Origin: Frateuria soli
GTDB taxonomy: Bacteria; Pseudomonadota; Gammaproteobacteria; Xanthomonadales; Rhodanobacteraceae
DNA: 64,000 nt
Assembly: GCF_021117385.1 (NCBI RefSeq)
Contig: NZ_CP088252.1
Location: 1,178,001 to 1,242,000, forward strand
Reading direction: 5' to 3'
The position numbers and the translations under genes are program-made. Below are positions 55,515-63,527 of this stretch, piece by piece. Under the pieces are notes generated by a model. The model saw nothing but the letters and a program-made list of their open reading frames with translations, was not told where the DNA came from and did no database searches. Position 1 is the first letter of the stretch; the number at the start of each line of letters is the position of its first letter.

Positions 55515-55594
55515 GACCGCGAGTGTAGGACAAGGTCCATGCCCCTAACGTCGCGTGGATGCGCGCCTCGCCCGGCTTCTGCCATGATCCGCGC

Positions 55595-57544
55595 ATGCCG
55601 CCCGCGCCGCGCCTCGACGACACTGCCGCCTGCGCACAGCTCATCGCCGACCGGCTGGGGGCGCATCTGTGCGTCGCCGCGCCGCTGGGGCTGGGCAAGC
55701 CGCATGGCCTGCTCAACGCACTGTACCGGCTGACCGTGGCCGACCCGGCCCGGTCGCTGAGGCTCTACACCGCATTGTCGCTGACCCGGCCGCAACCGAA
55801 GCCCGGGCTGGAAGAACGCTTCCTCGCGCCATTCCTGGAGCGGCACTTCGGCGCCGACTACGAGGACCTCGAGTACGCCCTGGCCGAGCAGCGCCATGCG
55901 CTGCCCGCCAACGTGGCGGTGCACGAGTTCTACCTGCAGTCCGGCGCGCTGCTGCACGCGCCGCGGGCACAACGGGACTACATCAGCCAGAACTACACCC
56001 ACGTGGCGCGCGACCTGGCCGCGCAGGACGTCAACCTGCTGGTACAGCTGGTGGCGCGGCGCGAAACGCCGGTAGGCGTGCGCTACAGCCTCTCCAGCAA
56101 CCCGGACCTCACGCTGGACTTCCTGGCCCAGTGCACCCGGGCCGGCAAGCCGCGGCCGCTGTGCGTGGCAGTGGTGCATCCGGACCTGCCCTACCTCAGC
56201 GGGCATGCGGAGGTCGCCGCCGATTTCTTCGACATGGAGCTCGACCCGCCGCAGTCGCCGCGCCTGTTCGCCCTGCCGCGCGCGGCGGTGGGCGTGGCCG
56301 AGTACGCGATCGGCCTCAATGCAAGTGCGCTGGTGAAGGACGGCGGCTGCCTGCAGATCGGCATCGGTGCGCTGTCGGATGCGCTGGTCCGCAGCCTGCT
56401 GCTGCGCCAGCAGGACAACGCCGCCTGGCGCGATGGCCTGCGCGCGCTCGACGGCGAGAGCCCGACCCTGGCGCTGGCCCGCCGCATCGGCGGTCTGGAG
56501 CCGTTCGAGGCCGGCATTTATGGCGCCAGCGAAATGGTGATGGACGGTTTCATGCACCTGGCGCGTGCCGGCATCCTCAAGCGCCGCAGCTGGGACAACC
56601 TGGCGCTGGAGAAGGCCGCCGCCGCCGGACGGCTCAACCCGGCCACGCCCGGCGGGCATTACCTGCGCGGCGCCTTCTTCCTCGGCAGCCGCGAGCTGTA
56701 CGAGTGGCTCGACGCCACCGAGGCGGCCGATCCGGATGCGATCGACATGTGCCCGGTCTCCAACGTCAACCAGTTGTATGGCGACCACCAGCCGCTGGCG
56801 GCGCTGCAGCGCCGCGGGGCGCGCTTCTTCAACACCTGCATGATGGCCACGCTGCTCGGCGGAGCGGTGTCCGATGGGCTGGAGGATGGCCAGGTGGTCA
56901 GCGGCGTGGGAGGTCAGTACAACTTCGTGGCGATGGCGCACGAACTGGATGACGGCCGCTCGATCCTGCTGCTGCGCGCGACCCGCCGCGAGGGGGGCGA
57001 GGTGCGCACCAACATCCGCTTCAACTACGGCCACACCACCATTCCGCGCCACCTGCGCGACGTCGTGGTTACCGAGTACGGCGCCGCCGACCTGCGCGGC
57101 AAGAGCGACAGCGAGTGCATCGAGGCGATGCTCTCGATCTGCGACGCGCGCTTTCTCGACGCGCTGGCGGCCGAGGCCAAGGCGAACGGCAAGCTCGCGC
57201 CGGGTTTCCGCATCCCCGAGGCGTGGCGGCGCCACCGGCCGGAGTGCCTGGAGCAGGCGCTGGCGCCGCTCAGGCGTGCCCGGTTGCTGCCGACGTTCCC
57301 CTTCGGCAGCGATCTCAGCGACGTCGAGCAGCAACTCGTGCCCGCGCTGGGCTGGCTGAAGGAGCACGGCACGAGCTGGCGTGGGCGTGTCGGGCTTGCG
57401 AAGGCTTTCCTGCGACCAGGCGAGCCGGTGTCCGGCGAGGACGCGGCGCTCGAACGCATGCAACTGGCGACTCCGCGGCGAGTCGCCGACCGCCTGCAGC
57501 GACGCCTCGTGCTGGCCGCCCTGCGCCGGACGCGTTCCCTTTAG
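55595..57544 (+). CDS. acetyl-CoA hydrolase/transferase-family protein
   Basis: The 649-residue protein belongs to the acetyl-CoA hydrolase/transferase family; its C-terminal half has VVSGVGGQYNFVAMAHELDDGRS and VVTEYGAADLRGKSDSE, characteristic of the AcetylCoA_hyd_C fold. The N-terminal part (LIADRLGAHLCVAAPLGLGKPHGLLNALYRL) is the related half. It is longer than classic YdiF/SucC-type enzymes (about 500-550). Activity on acyl-CoA esters is likely, but substrate and direction (hydrolysis versus CoA transfer) cannot be told. ATG 55595 gives the best N-terminus; 55559 is possible. Confidence 0.8.
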   Translation: MPPAPRLDDTAACAQLIADRLGAHLCVAAPLGLGKPHGLLNALYRLTVADPARSLRLYTALSLTRPQPKPGLEERFLAPFLERHFGADYEDLEYALAEQRHALPANVAVHEFYLQSGALLHAPRAQRDYISQNYTHVARDLAAQDVNLLVQLVARRETPVGVRYSLSSNPDLTLDFLAQCTRAGKPRPLCVAVVHPDLPYLSGHAEVAADFFDMELDPPQSPRLFALPRAAVGVAEYAIGLNASALVKDGGCLQIGIGALSDALVRSLLLRQQDNAAWRDGLRALDGESPTLALARRIGGLEPFEAGIYGASEMVMDGFMHLARAGILKRRSWDNLALEKAAAAGRLNPATPGGHYLRGAFFLGSRELYEWLDATEAADPDAIDMCPVSNVNQLYGDHQPLAALQRRGARFFNTCMMATLLGGAVSDGLEDGQVVSGVGGQYNFVAMAHELDDGRSILLLRATRREGGEVRTNIRFNYGHTTIPRHLRDVVVTEYGAADLRGKSDSECIEAMLSICDARFLDALAAEAKANGKLAPGFRIPEAWRRHRPECLEQALAPLRRARLLPTFPFGSDLSDVEQQLVPALGWLKEHGTSWRGRVGLAKAFLRPGEPVSGEDAALERMQLATPRRVADRLQRRLVLAALRRTRSL

Positions 57545-57565
57545 GACCCTCGAAAAGCGCCCCTG

Positions 57566-57608
57566 CAGGAGCGCACTTGTGCGCGACCGCCGTGTCGGTG
57601 CGCTTCTA
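57566..57608. repeat. TAGGAGC-family palindrome, copy 7 (truncated, supplies a stop)
   Basis: A GCGCACTTGTGCGCGACCGCCGTG left arm (57566-57594) is followed by a shortened right arm that ends GTGCGCTTCTA. The last three bases, read on the minus strand, are TAG, the stop codon of the DUF2269 gene. The right arm has lost about 10 bases. Confidence 0.75.
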
Positions 57609-58073
57609 CAAGGGCGGCTTGACCGCCATCAGGTAGAACAACGCCACGAAGGCGAGGAACGCCGGGATGCCGAGCGCTACCCATAGCCGGAAGGCCCCCC
57701 AGTAGGCCGGTGGCAGCGGCTGCCCGCGCGCTGCCGCATCGGCCGCCAGGTCGCGCATGCGGATCTGCAGGACCACCACCGGCAACCAGCACGCCACCGC
57801 CAGCGCATACAACAGCGTCGACCAGCCGACCCAGCCGCTGCGCCACGGGATCCTGGCCCAGTGCACCATCCAGAAGCCGCTCGCGGGCTGGAACACCACG
57901 GTCGTCGCGGTGAACAACCAGTCGGCGATGACGACGTGGCGAGCCACCACGGCCACCACGCGCGCATCGCGATGCAGGCTGACCACCAGCAGGTAGAACG
58001 CCGTGCCGATGCCGGTGCCGAACAGCACCGCGGAGGAAAGTATGTGCAGCCATTTGGCAATCAGGTAGGCCAT
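57606..58073 (-). CDS. DUF2269-type membrane protein
   Basis: A 155-residue protein with four hydrophobic helices that starts MAYLIAKWLHILSSAVLFGTG and has RVVAVVARHVVIADWLFTATTVVFQPASG and PAYWGAFRLWVALGIPAFLAFVALFYLMAVK. It matches the DUF2269 family, predicted inner-membrane proteins of unknown function. Its start lies inside the 3' end of the SDR gene (13-base overlap), so it is co-translated. The stop TAG is part of a TAGGAGC-family palindrome. Confidence 0.8.
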   Translation of the reverse strand: MAYLIAKWLHILSSAVLFGTGIGTAFYLLVVSLHRDARVVAVVARHVVIADWLFTATTVVFQPASGFWMVHWARIPWRSGWVGWSTLLYALAVACWLPVVVLQIRMRDLAADAAARGQPLPPAYWGAFRLWVALGIPAFLAFVALFYLMAVKPPL

Positions 58074-59338
58074 CGACGCCGCTCGGTGGCGTACAACGCG
58101 CCGATCAGCGCCAGCATCGGCAGGTTCTTCAGGACCGGTCCGAACGGATGCAGCCAGAACGCCGGCAGGAAGAAGGAAATGATCGCCGTATAGGAAAGGA
58201 TGAGCGCGACCTGCGCCAGATACGCCAGGCGCAGCGCGCGGCCGTGCAAAGCCAGCGTGGCGATGCCCAGGGCAAGGTCGAGCAGCGCGCCGCCATAGAG
58301 CGCGGTGGACGCCATCGGGCCGTGCACGCCGACCTCGGCCAGCAGCGCGAAGCTGCCAGCCACCGGATACGCGCCCATCGACAGCACCGCGGTCACCAGC
58401 CATACCAGCGCGACGGCGATGCGTCCCACCAGGGCCCAGGCGCGCCAGGCCAGCAGCACGCGCATGTCCGCCGCCTCGGCGCGCGAAAGGAACAGGCGCG
58501 GTGGCCGTGGCGGATGACCCAGCCAGTGCGTGGCCTGGGCGGAATCGGCCGTGTTTCCACGGTCCAGCATGGCCAGCGCCTCGCGGTCCACCCAGTGCCC
58601 GCCGAGGCGCCCGAGCCGCGCCAGCCAGGTGGTGCGGATGCCGAGCACGCGCAATCGTCCGCCGCCGAGCGCATGGCGCAGCACTGACAGGTAGTGCGCC
58701 AGCGAGATCGGTTGCGGGCCCACTGCGGCCAGGCTGCGTGGTCGCTCGTCGTCCTCCAGCAGCCGGACCGCCAGTGCGGCCACGTCGTCCACGTGGATCG
58801 GCTGGACGCGCTGCTGCCCGCTGCCGGGCAGCACTGCCAGCGGCAACCAGGAGAGGAGCATCAGCATCCGGCTGCTGGCGCCGGTCGGGCCGAACACCAG
58901 TGAGGGCTGCAGCGACGTGCCGGTCGGCACCATGGCATGCAGCGCGGCGTCGCCTGCGCGCTTGCTGCGGTGAAAGCGGCTGGTGGCGTGCTCGTCGGCG
59001 CCCAGCGCGGACACCTGCACCACGCGCGTGATGCCCGCCTCGCGACAGGCCGCGAACAGCGCGCGCGGCGCCTGCGTATGGATGCGCCTGAACGTCTGCG
59101 CGCCATGCTCGGCAAAGATGCCCACGGCATTGACCACCGCATCGATGCCCTGCAGGCGCGGCAACCATTCGGCCTGTTGCGTGTCGTGCGCGAAGTCCAC
59201 TTCGACGTGGCCTACACCCGGGCCACCGCTACGCTGCCTGTGCCGGATGCCGCGCACGGGGCGATGGCCGGCGGCCTGCAGCGCATCGCACACGGCGCGG
59301 CCGATCAGTCCATCGGCGCCCAGCACAAGCACGCGCAT
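58061..59338 (-). CDS. SDR-family oxidoreductase with C-terminal DoxX-like membrane domain
   Basis: The 425-residue protein has an N-terminal NAD(P)-binding SDR domain: GADGLIG (residues 7-13), VEVDFAHDTQQAEW, VVNAVGIFAEHG, and a short catalytic region without a clear Tyr-x-x-x-Lys. From about residue 290 it has four or five hydrophobic helices (LLAWRAWALVGRIAVALVW, YPVAGSFALLAEVG, TALYGGALLDLALGIATL), resembling DoxX. The combination is a known fusion of NmrA/SDR with DoxX. GGAGAAAGAG lies before ATG 59338. It overlaps the DUF2269 gene. Function unknown. Confidence 0.85.
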   Translation of the reverse strand: MRVLVLGADGLIGRAVCDALQAAGHRPVRGIRHRQRSGGPGVGHVEVDFAHDTQQAEWLPRLQGIDAVVNAVGIFAEHGAQTFRRIHTQAPRALFAACREAGITRVVQVSALGADEHATSRFHRSKRAGDAALHAMVPTGTSLQPSLVFGPTGASSRMLMLLSWLPLAVLPGSGQQRVQPIHVDDVAALAVRLLEDDERPRSLAAVGPQPISLAHYLSVLRHALGGGRLRVLGIRTTWLARLGRLGGHWVDREALAMLDRGNTADSAQATHWLGHPPRPPRLFLSRAEAADMRVLLAWRAWALVGRIAVALVWLVTAVLSMGAYPVAGSFALLAEVGVHGPMASTALYGGALLDLALGIATLALHGRALRLAYLAQVALILSYTAIISFFLPAFWLHPFGPVLKNLPMLALIGALYATERRRWPT

Positions 59339-59369
59339 GCGCGCTCTTTCTCCCCCGGAGCCTTCCGTC

Positions 59370-59852
59370 ATGCCCACGCCGCTCGCGCGCCTGAAACCCT
59401 CATGGATCGCCCGCACCAACCTCAGCGGCACCATCGCCGCGGTGCTGTCGAGCGTGGTGGTGGCGGCGTGTAGTGCATGCGAAGCGCGCGCGCCGTTTGC
59501 CGGTGTCAACGCGGCCAGCCAGTGGCTGTGGGGGCGGGGCGCGAAGCGCCACACCCGACCGAGCTGGCGCTACACGGTGGTCGGTTATCTGGTCCATCAC
59601 TTCAGCTCGCTGCTCTGGGCGGGCGTCTACGAAGCCTGGTGCCTGCGCCGGCCCGCGCCGCCGCGCGTACTGGCTGCCCGTGCCGCGGCAGTGGCGACGG
59701 CGGCCTGCGTGGTCGACTACACGGTTACGCCGACCAGGTTCCGGCCGGGTTTCGAGCGGCACATCAGCCGCACCTCGATCGGGGTGGTCTACGTCGCCTT
59801 CGGCATGGGCCTCTTCGCCGGCGCGTGGGCCCGGCGTCACCACCTCCACTGA
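59370..59852 (+). CDS. uncharacterised membrane protein
   Basis: The 160-residue product starts MPTPLARLKPSWIARTNLS. Hydrophobic stretches around residues 20-40, 68-85, 100-115 and 137-155 suggest three to four membrane helices with an HHF/HHLH histidine content. No domain is recognised. GGAG lies 9 bases before ATG 59370. It is divergent from the SDR gene over 31 bases, which argues that it is a real coordinated gene rather than an antisense frame; the overall codon usage is compatible with it. Confidence 0.6.
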   Translation: MPTPLARLKPSWIARTNLSGTIAAVLSSVVVAACSACEARAPFAGVNAASQWLWGRGAKRHTRPSWRYTVVGYLVHHFSSLLWAGVYEAWCLRRPAPPRVLAARAAAVATAACVVDYTVTPTRFRPGFERHISRTSIGVVYVAFGMGLFAGAWARRHHLH

Positions 59853-59926
59853 CCGCGTTTTTCCTTTGCGCGGTGCACGCGCCCGTGGCGCCATCTCCCA
59901 TTTGTGCGGCGGGCGTGCCTCTGGCT

Positions 59927-59949
59927 CCCTCTCCCCGCCGGGGAGAGGG
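59927..59949. repeat. CCCTCTCCCC...GGGGAGAGGG palindrome
   Basis: A perfect 10-bp stem with a 3-base loop (GCC), followed by TTGGGGTGAGGGG. The same family occurs inverted at 60462-60484, so the two copies flank about 500 bases. Confidence 0.85.
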
Positions 59950-60096
59950 TTGGGGTGAGGGGCCGGGGCTCGCGGGAGTCTGCGGTGAGCGTGTTGCTTG
60001 TTTGTCGTCCTTGCGAGGCCTCCCCGCGACCTGGCTCCCTGCGGCGGGCTTCCGATCGCCTGTCGGCGCTCGGGTCACTTTTCTTTGCCGGCCCAC

Positions 60097-60117
60097 GCCC
60101 GCGCCGGGAGCGCGGGC
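60097..60117. repeat. GCCCGCGC/GCGCGGGC hairpin
   Basis: GCCCGCGC (60097-60104) and GCGCGGGC (60110-60117) with a 5-base loop form a stable 8-bp hairpin within a longer imperfect repeat (TTTTCTTTGCC ... GAAGAAAGG). Confidence 0.6.
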
Positions 60118-60461
60118 GAACGGCGAAGCTGGCCCGAAGGGCGAAGGGCAGGATGCCCCGGAGTGAAGAAAGGTAGCCAAAAGAAACGGCCTGCTCAGCC
60201 CCGGGTGAGATAAGAGCCAGGTGCCACCACGCCTTGCCGGGTGAGTCTCGTGCTCCTGGAGGAGCTGCAGCCGCTATGCCACGGGCGCTCGGGAGTCGAG
60301 GCGAGAGGCATGCGTCGTGTTTGACGGTGTCGGCGCTATGAATGAACGCCATTGCCGCGTCGGCGAGGGACTGAGGCCGAGCGGGTGGTGGGCTGAAGCC
60401 AAGGCAACGTCATGAAGGCATCCCCCGCGAGCACCGGACCTCACCCCAACCCTCACCCCAA

Positions 60462-60484
60462 CCCTCTCCCCGGAGCGGAGAGGG
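60462..60484. repeat. CCCTCTCC...GGAGAGGG palindrome, inverted copy
   Basis: Stem CCCTCTCC / GGAGAGGG with a 7-base loop, preceded by two tandem CCTCACCCCAAC units. Opposite orientation to the copy at 59927-59949. About 80 bases upstream of ispG. Confidence 0.8.
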
Positions 60485-60563
60485 AGCCAGGGCGCGTCCC
60501 TCGTGGGTGGTATTCTTGTGCATTGCCGCAGCAAGCGCGGCGCGAGCCCCAAGTCCGACTTCT

Positions 60564-61823
60564 ATGAGCGATTCCGTTTTCCAGCAGCCGCGCCCGGCCG
60601 GCCCCTCGACGCGCCGCCCGAGCGTAGGCGTGCGCGTGGGCAAGGTGATGGTGGGTGGTGGCGCTCCGGTGGTGGTGCAGTCGATGACCAACACCGACAC
60701 CGAGGACCCGGCCAGCACCGCGAAGCAGATCGCCGAGCTGGCGCGCGCGGGCTCGGAAGTCGTGCGCATCACGGTGAACACGCCGGCCGCCGCGGCGGCC
60801 GTGCCGCGCATCGCCGAGCGGCTGGGCATGATGGGCGTGGACGTGCCGATCGTGGGCGACTTCCACTACAACGGCCACCAGTTGCTCGAAGCCGAGCCGG
60901 CCTGCGCCGAAGCGCTCGCCAAGTACCGGATCAATCCAGGCAACGTCGGCTTCGGCAAGAAGAAGGACAGCCAGTTCGCCTCGATCATCGAAAAGGCGAT
61001 CCAGTACGGCAAGCCGGTGCGCATCGGCGCGAACTGGGGCTCGCTCGACCAGGGCATGGTCGCCACGCTGATGGACGAGAACGCGCAACGCGCGCAGCCG
61101 TGGGACGCCGGCATGGTCGCGCGCGAGGCACTGATCCGCTCCGCGCTCGATTCGGCCGCGCGCGCCGAGCAGCTCGGCCTGCCGCGCGACCGCATCATCC
61201 TTTCGTGCAAGGTCTCCGGCGTGCAGGAATTGATCGCGGTCTACCGCGACCTGGCGGTCCGCTGCGACTACGCACTGCATCTGGGCCTGACCGAGGCCGG
61301 CATGGGTTCCAAGGGCATCACCGCCTCCGCCGCGGCGCTGGCGGTGCTGCTGCAGGAGGGCATCGGCGACACCATCCGCATCTCGCTGACGCCCGAGCCC
61401 GGAGGCTCGCGTACGCAGGAGGTGATCGTCGCGCAGGAGCTGCTGCAGACCATGGGCCTGCGCGCGTTCACGCCGCTGGTGACGGCCTGTCCGGGGTGCG
61501 GCCGCACGACCAGCGAGTTCTTCCAGGAGCTGGCCAAGACGGTCCAAAGTCACGTGCGGGCGAAGATGCCCGAGTGGCGGGTGATGTACGACGGCGTGGA
61601 GAACCTCACCCTGGCGGTGATGGGCTGCGTGGTGAACGGGCCGGGCGAGTCCAAGCACGCCAACATCGGCATCTCGCTGCCGGGCAACGGCGAAGCGCCC
61701 TCGGCGCCGGTGTTCATCGACGGCGAAAAGGCGATGACCCTGCGCGGCGACAACATCGCCGAGGAGTTCGTCGGCATCCTGGACGACTACGTGGCACGCA
61801 AGTACGCGGCACGGACGGCCTGA
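60564..61823 (+). CDS. ispG: flavodoxin-dependent (E)-4-hydroxy-3-methylbut-2-enyl-diphosphate synthase
   Basis: The 419-residue iron-sulphur enzyme makes HMBPP, the penultimate step of the MEP isoprenoid pathway. Cluster ligands are C309 and C312 (ACPGCGRTT), C355 ([10 protein letters not shown]) and E362. N-terminal TIM-barrel segments are present ([43 protein letters not shown]). The start is ATG 60564 ([10 protein letters not shown]); an open frame upstream is repeat-derived. No ribosome binding site is strong. Assignment certain. Confidence 0.96.
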   Translation: MSDSVFQQPRPAGPSTRRPSVGVRVGKVMVGGGAPVVVQSMTNTDTEDPASTAKQIAELARAGSEVVRITVNTPAAAAAVPRIAERLGMMGVDVPIVGDFHYNGHQLLEAEPACAEALAKYRINPGNVGFGKKKDSQFASIIEKAIQYGKPVRIGANWGSLDQGMVATLMDENAQRAQPWDAGMVAREALIRSALDSAARAEQLGLPRDRIILSCKVSGVQELIAVYRDLAVRCDYALHLGLTEAGMGSKGITASAAALAVLLQEGIGDTIRISLTPEPGGSRTQEVIVAQELLQTMGLRAFTPLVTACPGCGRTTSEFFQELAKTVQSHVRAKMPEWRVMYDGVENLTLAVMGCVVNGPGESKHANIGISLPGNGEAPSAPVFIDGEKAMTLRGDNIAEEFVGILDDYVARKYAARTA

Positions 61824-61971
61824 AAGCCGCCTCCCGGTCAGTCCCATCTTTGCCGGAATGTGCGCTGGATCACGCGTTTAACGCCCGGCCGTACAGCTAC
61901 GCGACAGTCGGTCGACAGCCTTCCTCAGGCGCGAAAGAATGCCGCCATGCCTTGGTGTCTGGAGTTACGGC

Positions 61972-62808
61972 GTGCCGATCACCCCGCAGTTCCGAATCGC
62001 ATTCGGTTACGTGGCGCTGGCTTCCCTCTGGATCTGGCTCTCCGACCGTGCGCTTGAGTTACTGGTGCTCGACCCGGCCCAGCGGCTCTGGGCGCAGAGC
62101 ACCAAAGGCTGGTTCTTCGTCTCGATGACTGGCCTGATGCTGTACTGGATGATCGGTCGGGATCTCAAGCGCCTGGCCGCGATCAACAGCCAGCTGGTGC
62201 GCGGCCACGAACAGAGCCTGCGCGTGCTGGTTTCCGCGATGGACATCCGCCACAAGGAAACCGGTGACCATTCCGATCGCGTGATGCGCATGGCACTGGG
62301 CCTGGCGCGGCTGGCTGGCGTGCAGGACGGGGAGCTGCCGGCGCTGAAGTTCGGCGCGCTGCTGCACGACATCGGCAAGCTCGCCATCCCGGACGCCATC
62401 CTGATCAAGCCGGGCAAGCTCGACGAGGCCGAGATGGCGCACATGCGCCGGCATCCGGAGATCGGCCGTGACCTGATGGAGCAGGTCGACTTCCTGCGCG
62501 ATGCGGTGGACATCCCCTATGCGCACCACGAGCGCTGGGACGGCAGCGGCTATCCGCGTGGGCTGCGCGGCGAGGAGATCCCGCTGGCCGCACGCATCTT
62601 CAGCATCGTGGACGTGTGGGATGCGTTGAGTTTCCCGCGCGTCTACAAGCCGGCGTGGCCGGAGGAGGACGTCATGGCCTACCTGCGCGGGGCTGCCGGC
62701 AGCCAGCTCGATCCGCACCTGGTCGGGCTTTTCCTTGCCAACTACCCGGAGATCAAGGCGCTGGGCATGGCCGACTCGACATCGCCCCGGGAACAGGCCC
62801 GGGCCTAG
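61972..62808 (+). CDS. HD-GYP c-di-GMP phosphodiesterase-type protein
   Basis: The 278-residue protein starts at GTG 61972, seven bases after GGAG. It has two membrane helices (about 7-25 and 46-62) and an HD-GYP domain: H132-D133 in LLHDIGKLAIPDAIL, the HHE triplet at 185-187 and the GYP motif at 193-195 in WDGSGYPRGLRGEEI. This fits a c-di-GMP phosphodiesterase, although enzymatic activity is not proven. There is no input sensor beyond the membrane part. An upstream ATG at 61939 would add 11 residues. It overlaps aat by 3 bases at the stop. Confidence 0.88.
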   Translation: MPITPQFRIAFGYVALASLWIWLSDRALELLVLDPAQRLWAQSTKGWFFVSMTGLMLYWMIGRDLKRLAAINSQLVRGHEQSLRVLVSAMDIRHKETGDHSDRVMRMALGLARLAGVQDGELPALKFGALLHDIGKLAIPDAILIKPGKLDEAEMAHMRRHPEIGRDLMEQVDFLRDAVDIPYAHHERWDGSGYPRGLRGEEIPLAARIFSIVDVWDALSFPRVYKPAWPEEDVMAYLRGAAGSQLDPHLVGLFLANYPEIKALGMADSTSPREQARA

Positions 62809-63527
62809 AGATAATCGGTCGCCGGTCGCGTCGGCACCGTGCGCCAGCGCAACGCGTCGGATGGCTGCGCGACGAGCGTGCGCACCTGGGGCAGGAACGC
62901 GTCGCGAGGGATCTCGCGGGCGCCCAGCCCCAGCAGGTGCGGGTTGCTGACCTGCGCATCGAGGAGCGGAAAGCCCCATTCGCGCAGCAAGGCCGCCAGT
63001 GCCATCAGTGCCAGTTTCGAGCCGCCGCTGTGCGCGCTGAACATCGACTCGCCGCAGAACAGCCGCCCCACGCCCACACCATAGACGCCGCCGACCAGCG
63101 CGTCGCCTTCCCATACCTCCACGCTGTGCGCGTGGCCCTGCGTGTGCAGCGCAGCATAGGCGTCGATGATGGCCTGGCCGATCCAGGTGCCGTGCTGGCC
63201 CGGTCGCGGCGCGGCGCAGGCACGCATCACGCGAACGAACGCCTCGTCCACGGTGACGTGCCAGTCCGTGCCGGCCAGCGCACGGCGCAGGCTGCGGTTG
63301 GCGTGGAGGGTCGCGGTGTCGAACACGCAGCGCGGATCGGGCGACCACCACAGGATCGGCTCGCCCGGGTTGAACCACGGGAAGATGCCCCGTTCGTAGG
63401 CCGCCAGCAGCCGCCGTGGCGAGAGATCGCCGCCGAAGGCCAGCAGCCCGTTGGGTTCGACCAGGGCCTGGCGCGGATCGGGAAAGCGCTCCGGCGAGGC
63501 CGGGTCGAGCAGCGGCAGGCGGATCAC
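62805..63527 (-). CDS. aat: leucyl/phenylalanyl-tRNA--protein transferase
   Basis: The 240-residue enzyme transfers Leu or Phe to N-terminal Lys or Arg of proteins, creating N-degrons recognised by ClpS-ClpAP, genes which are also in this window. Motifs include FPDPRQALVEPNGLLAFGGDLSPRRLLAAYERGIFPWF, WWSPDPRCVF, and GGSKLALMALA with LLDAQVSNPHLLGLGA. Start GTG 63527 overlaps the stop of the upstream GNAT gene; the 3' end overlaps the HD-GYP gene. Confidence 0.95.
   Translation of the reverse strand: MIRLPLLDPASPERFPDPRQALVEPNGLLAFGGDLSPRRLLAAYERGIFPWFNPGEPILWWSPDPRCVFDTATLHANRSLRRALAGTDWHVTVDEAFVRVMRACAAPRPGQHGTWIGQAIIDAYAALHTQGHAHSVEVWEGDALVGGVYGVGVGRLFCGESMFSAHSGGSKLALMALAALLREWGFPLLDAQVSNPHLLGLGAREIPRDAFLPQVRTLVAQPSDALRWRTVPTRPATDYL

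Larger units (their letters stand above)
59853..60563. other. 711-base intergenic region with inverted palindromic repeats before ispG
   Basis: The region has no gene I can support. It contains a CCCTCTCC...GGAGAGGG palindrome at 59927-59949, a hairpin GCCCGCGC/GCGCGGGC at 60097-60117, a repeat-like TTTCTTTGCC...GAAGAAAGGTAGCC stretch (60078-60180) and an inverted copy of the first repeat at 60462-60484 with the tandem tail CCTCACCCCAAC twice (about 60440-60461). Long frames here are repeat-derived. Confidence 0.65.

Noticed and set aside
59837-60352. A 171-codon minus-strand frame in the ispG upstream region
   Set aside because: It encodes low-complexity Arg/Pro peptide derived from palindromic repeats (LSPAGRGS-type and FGYLSSLRG-type segments) and lacks a ribosome binding site.
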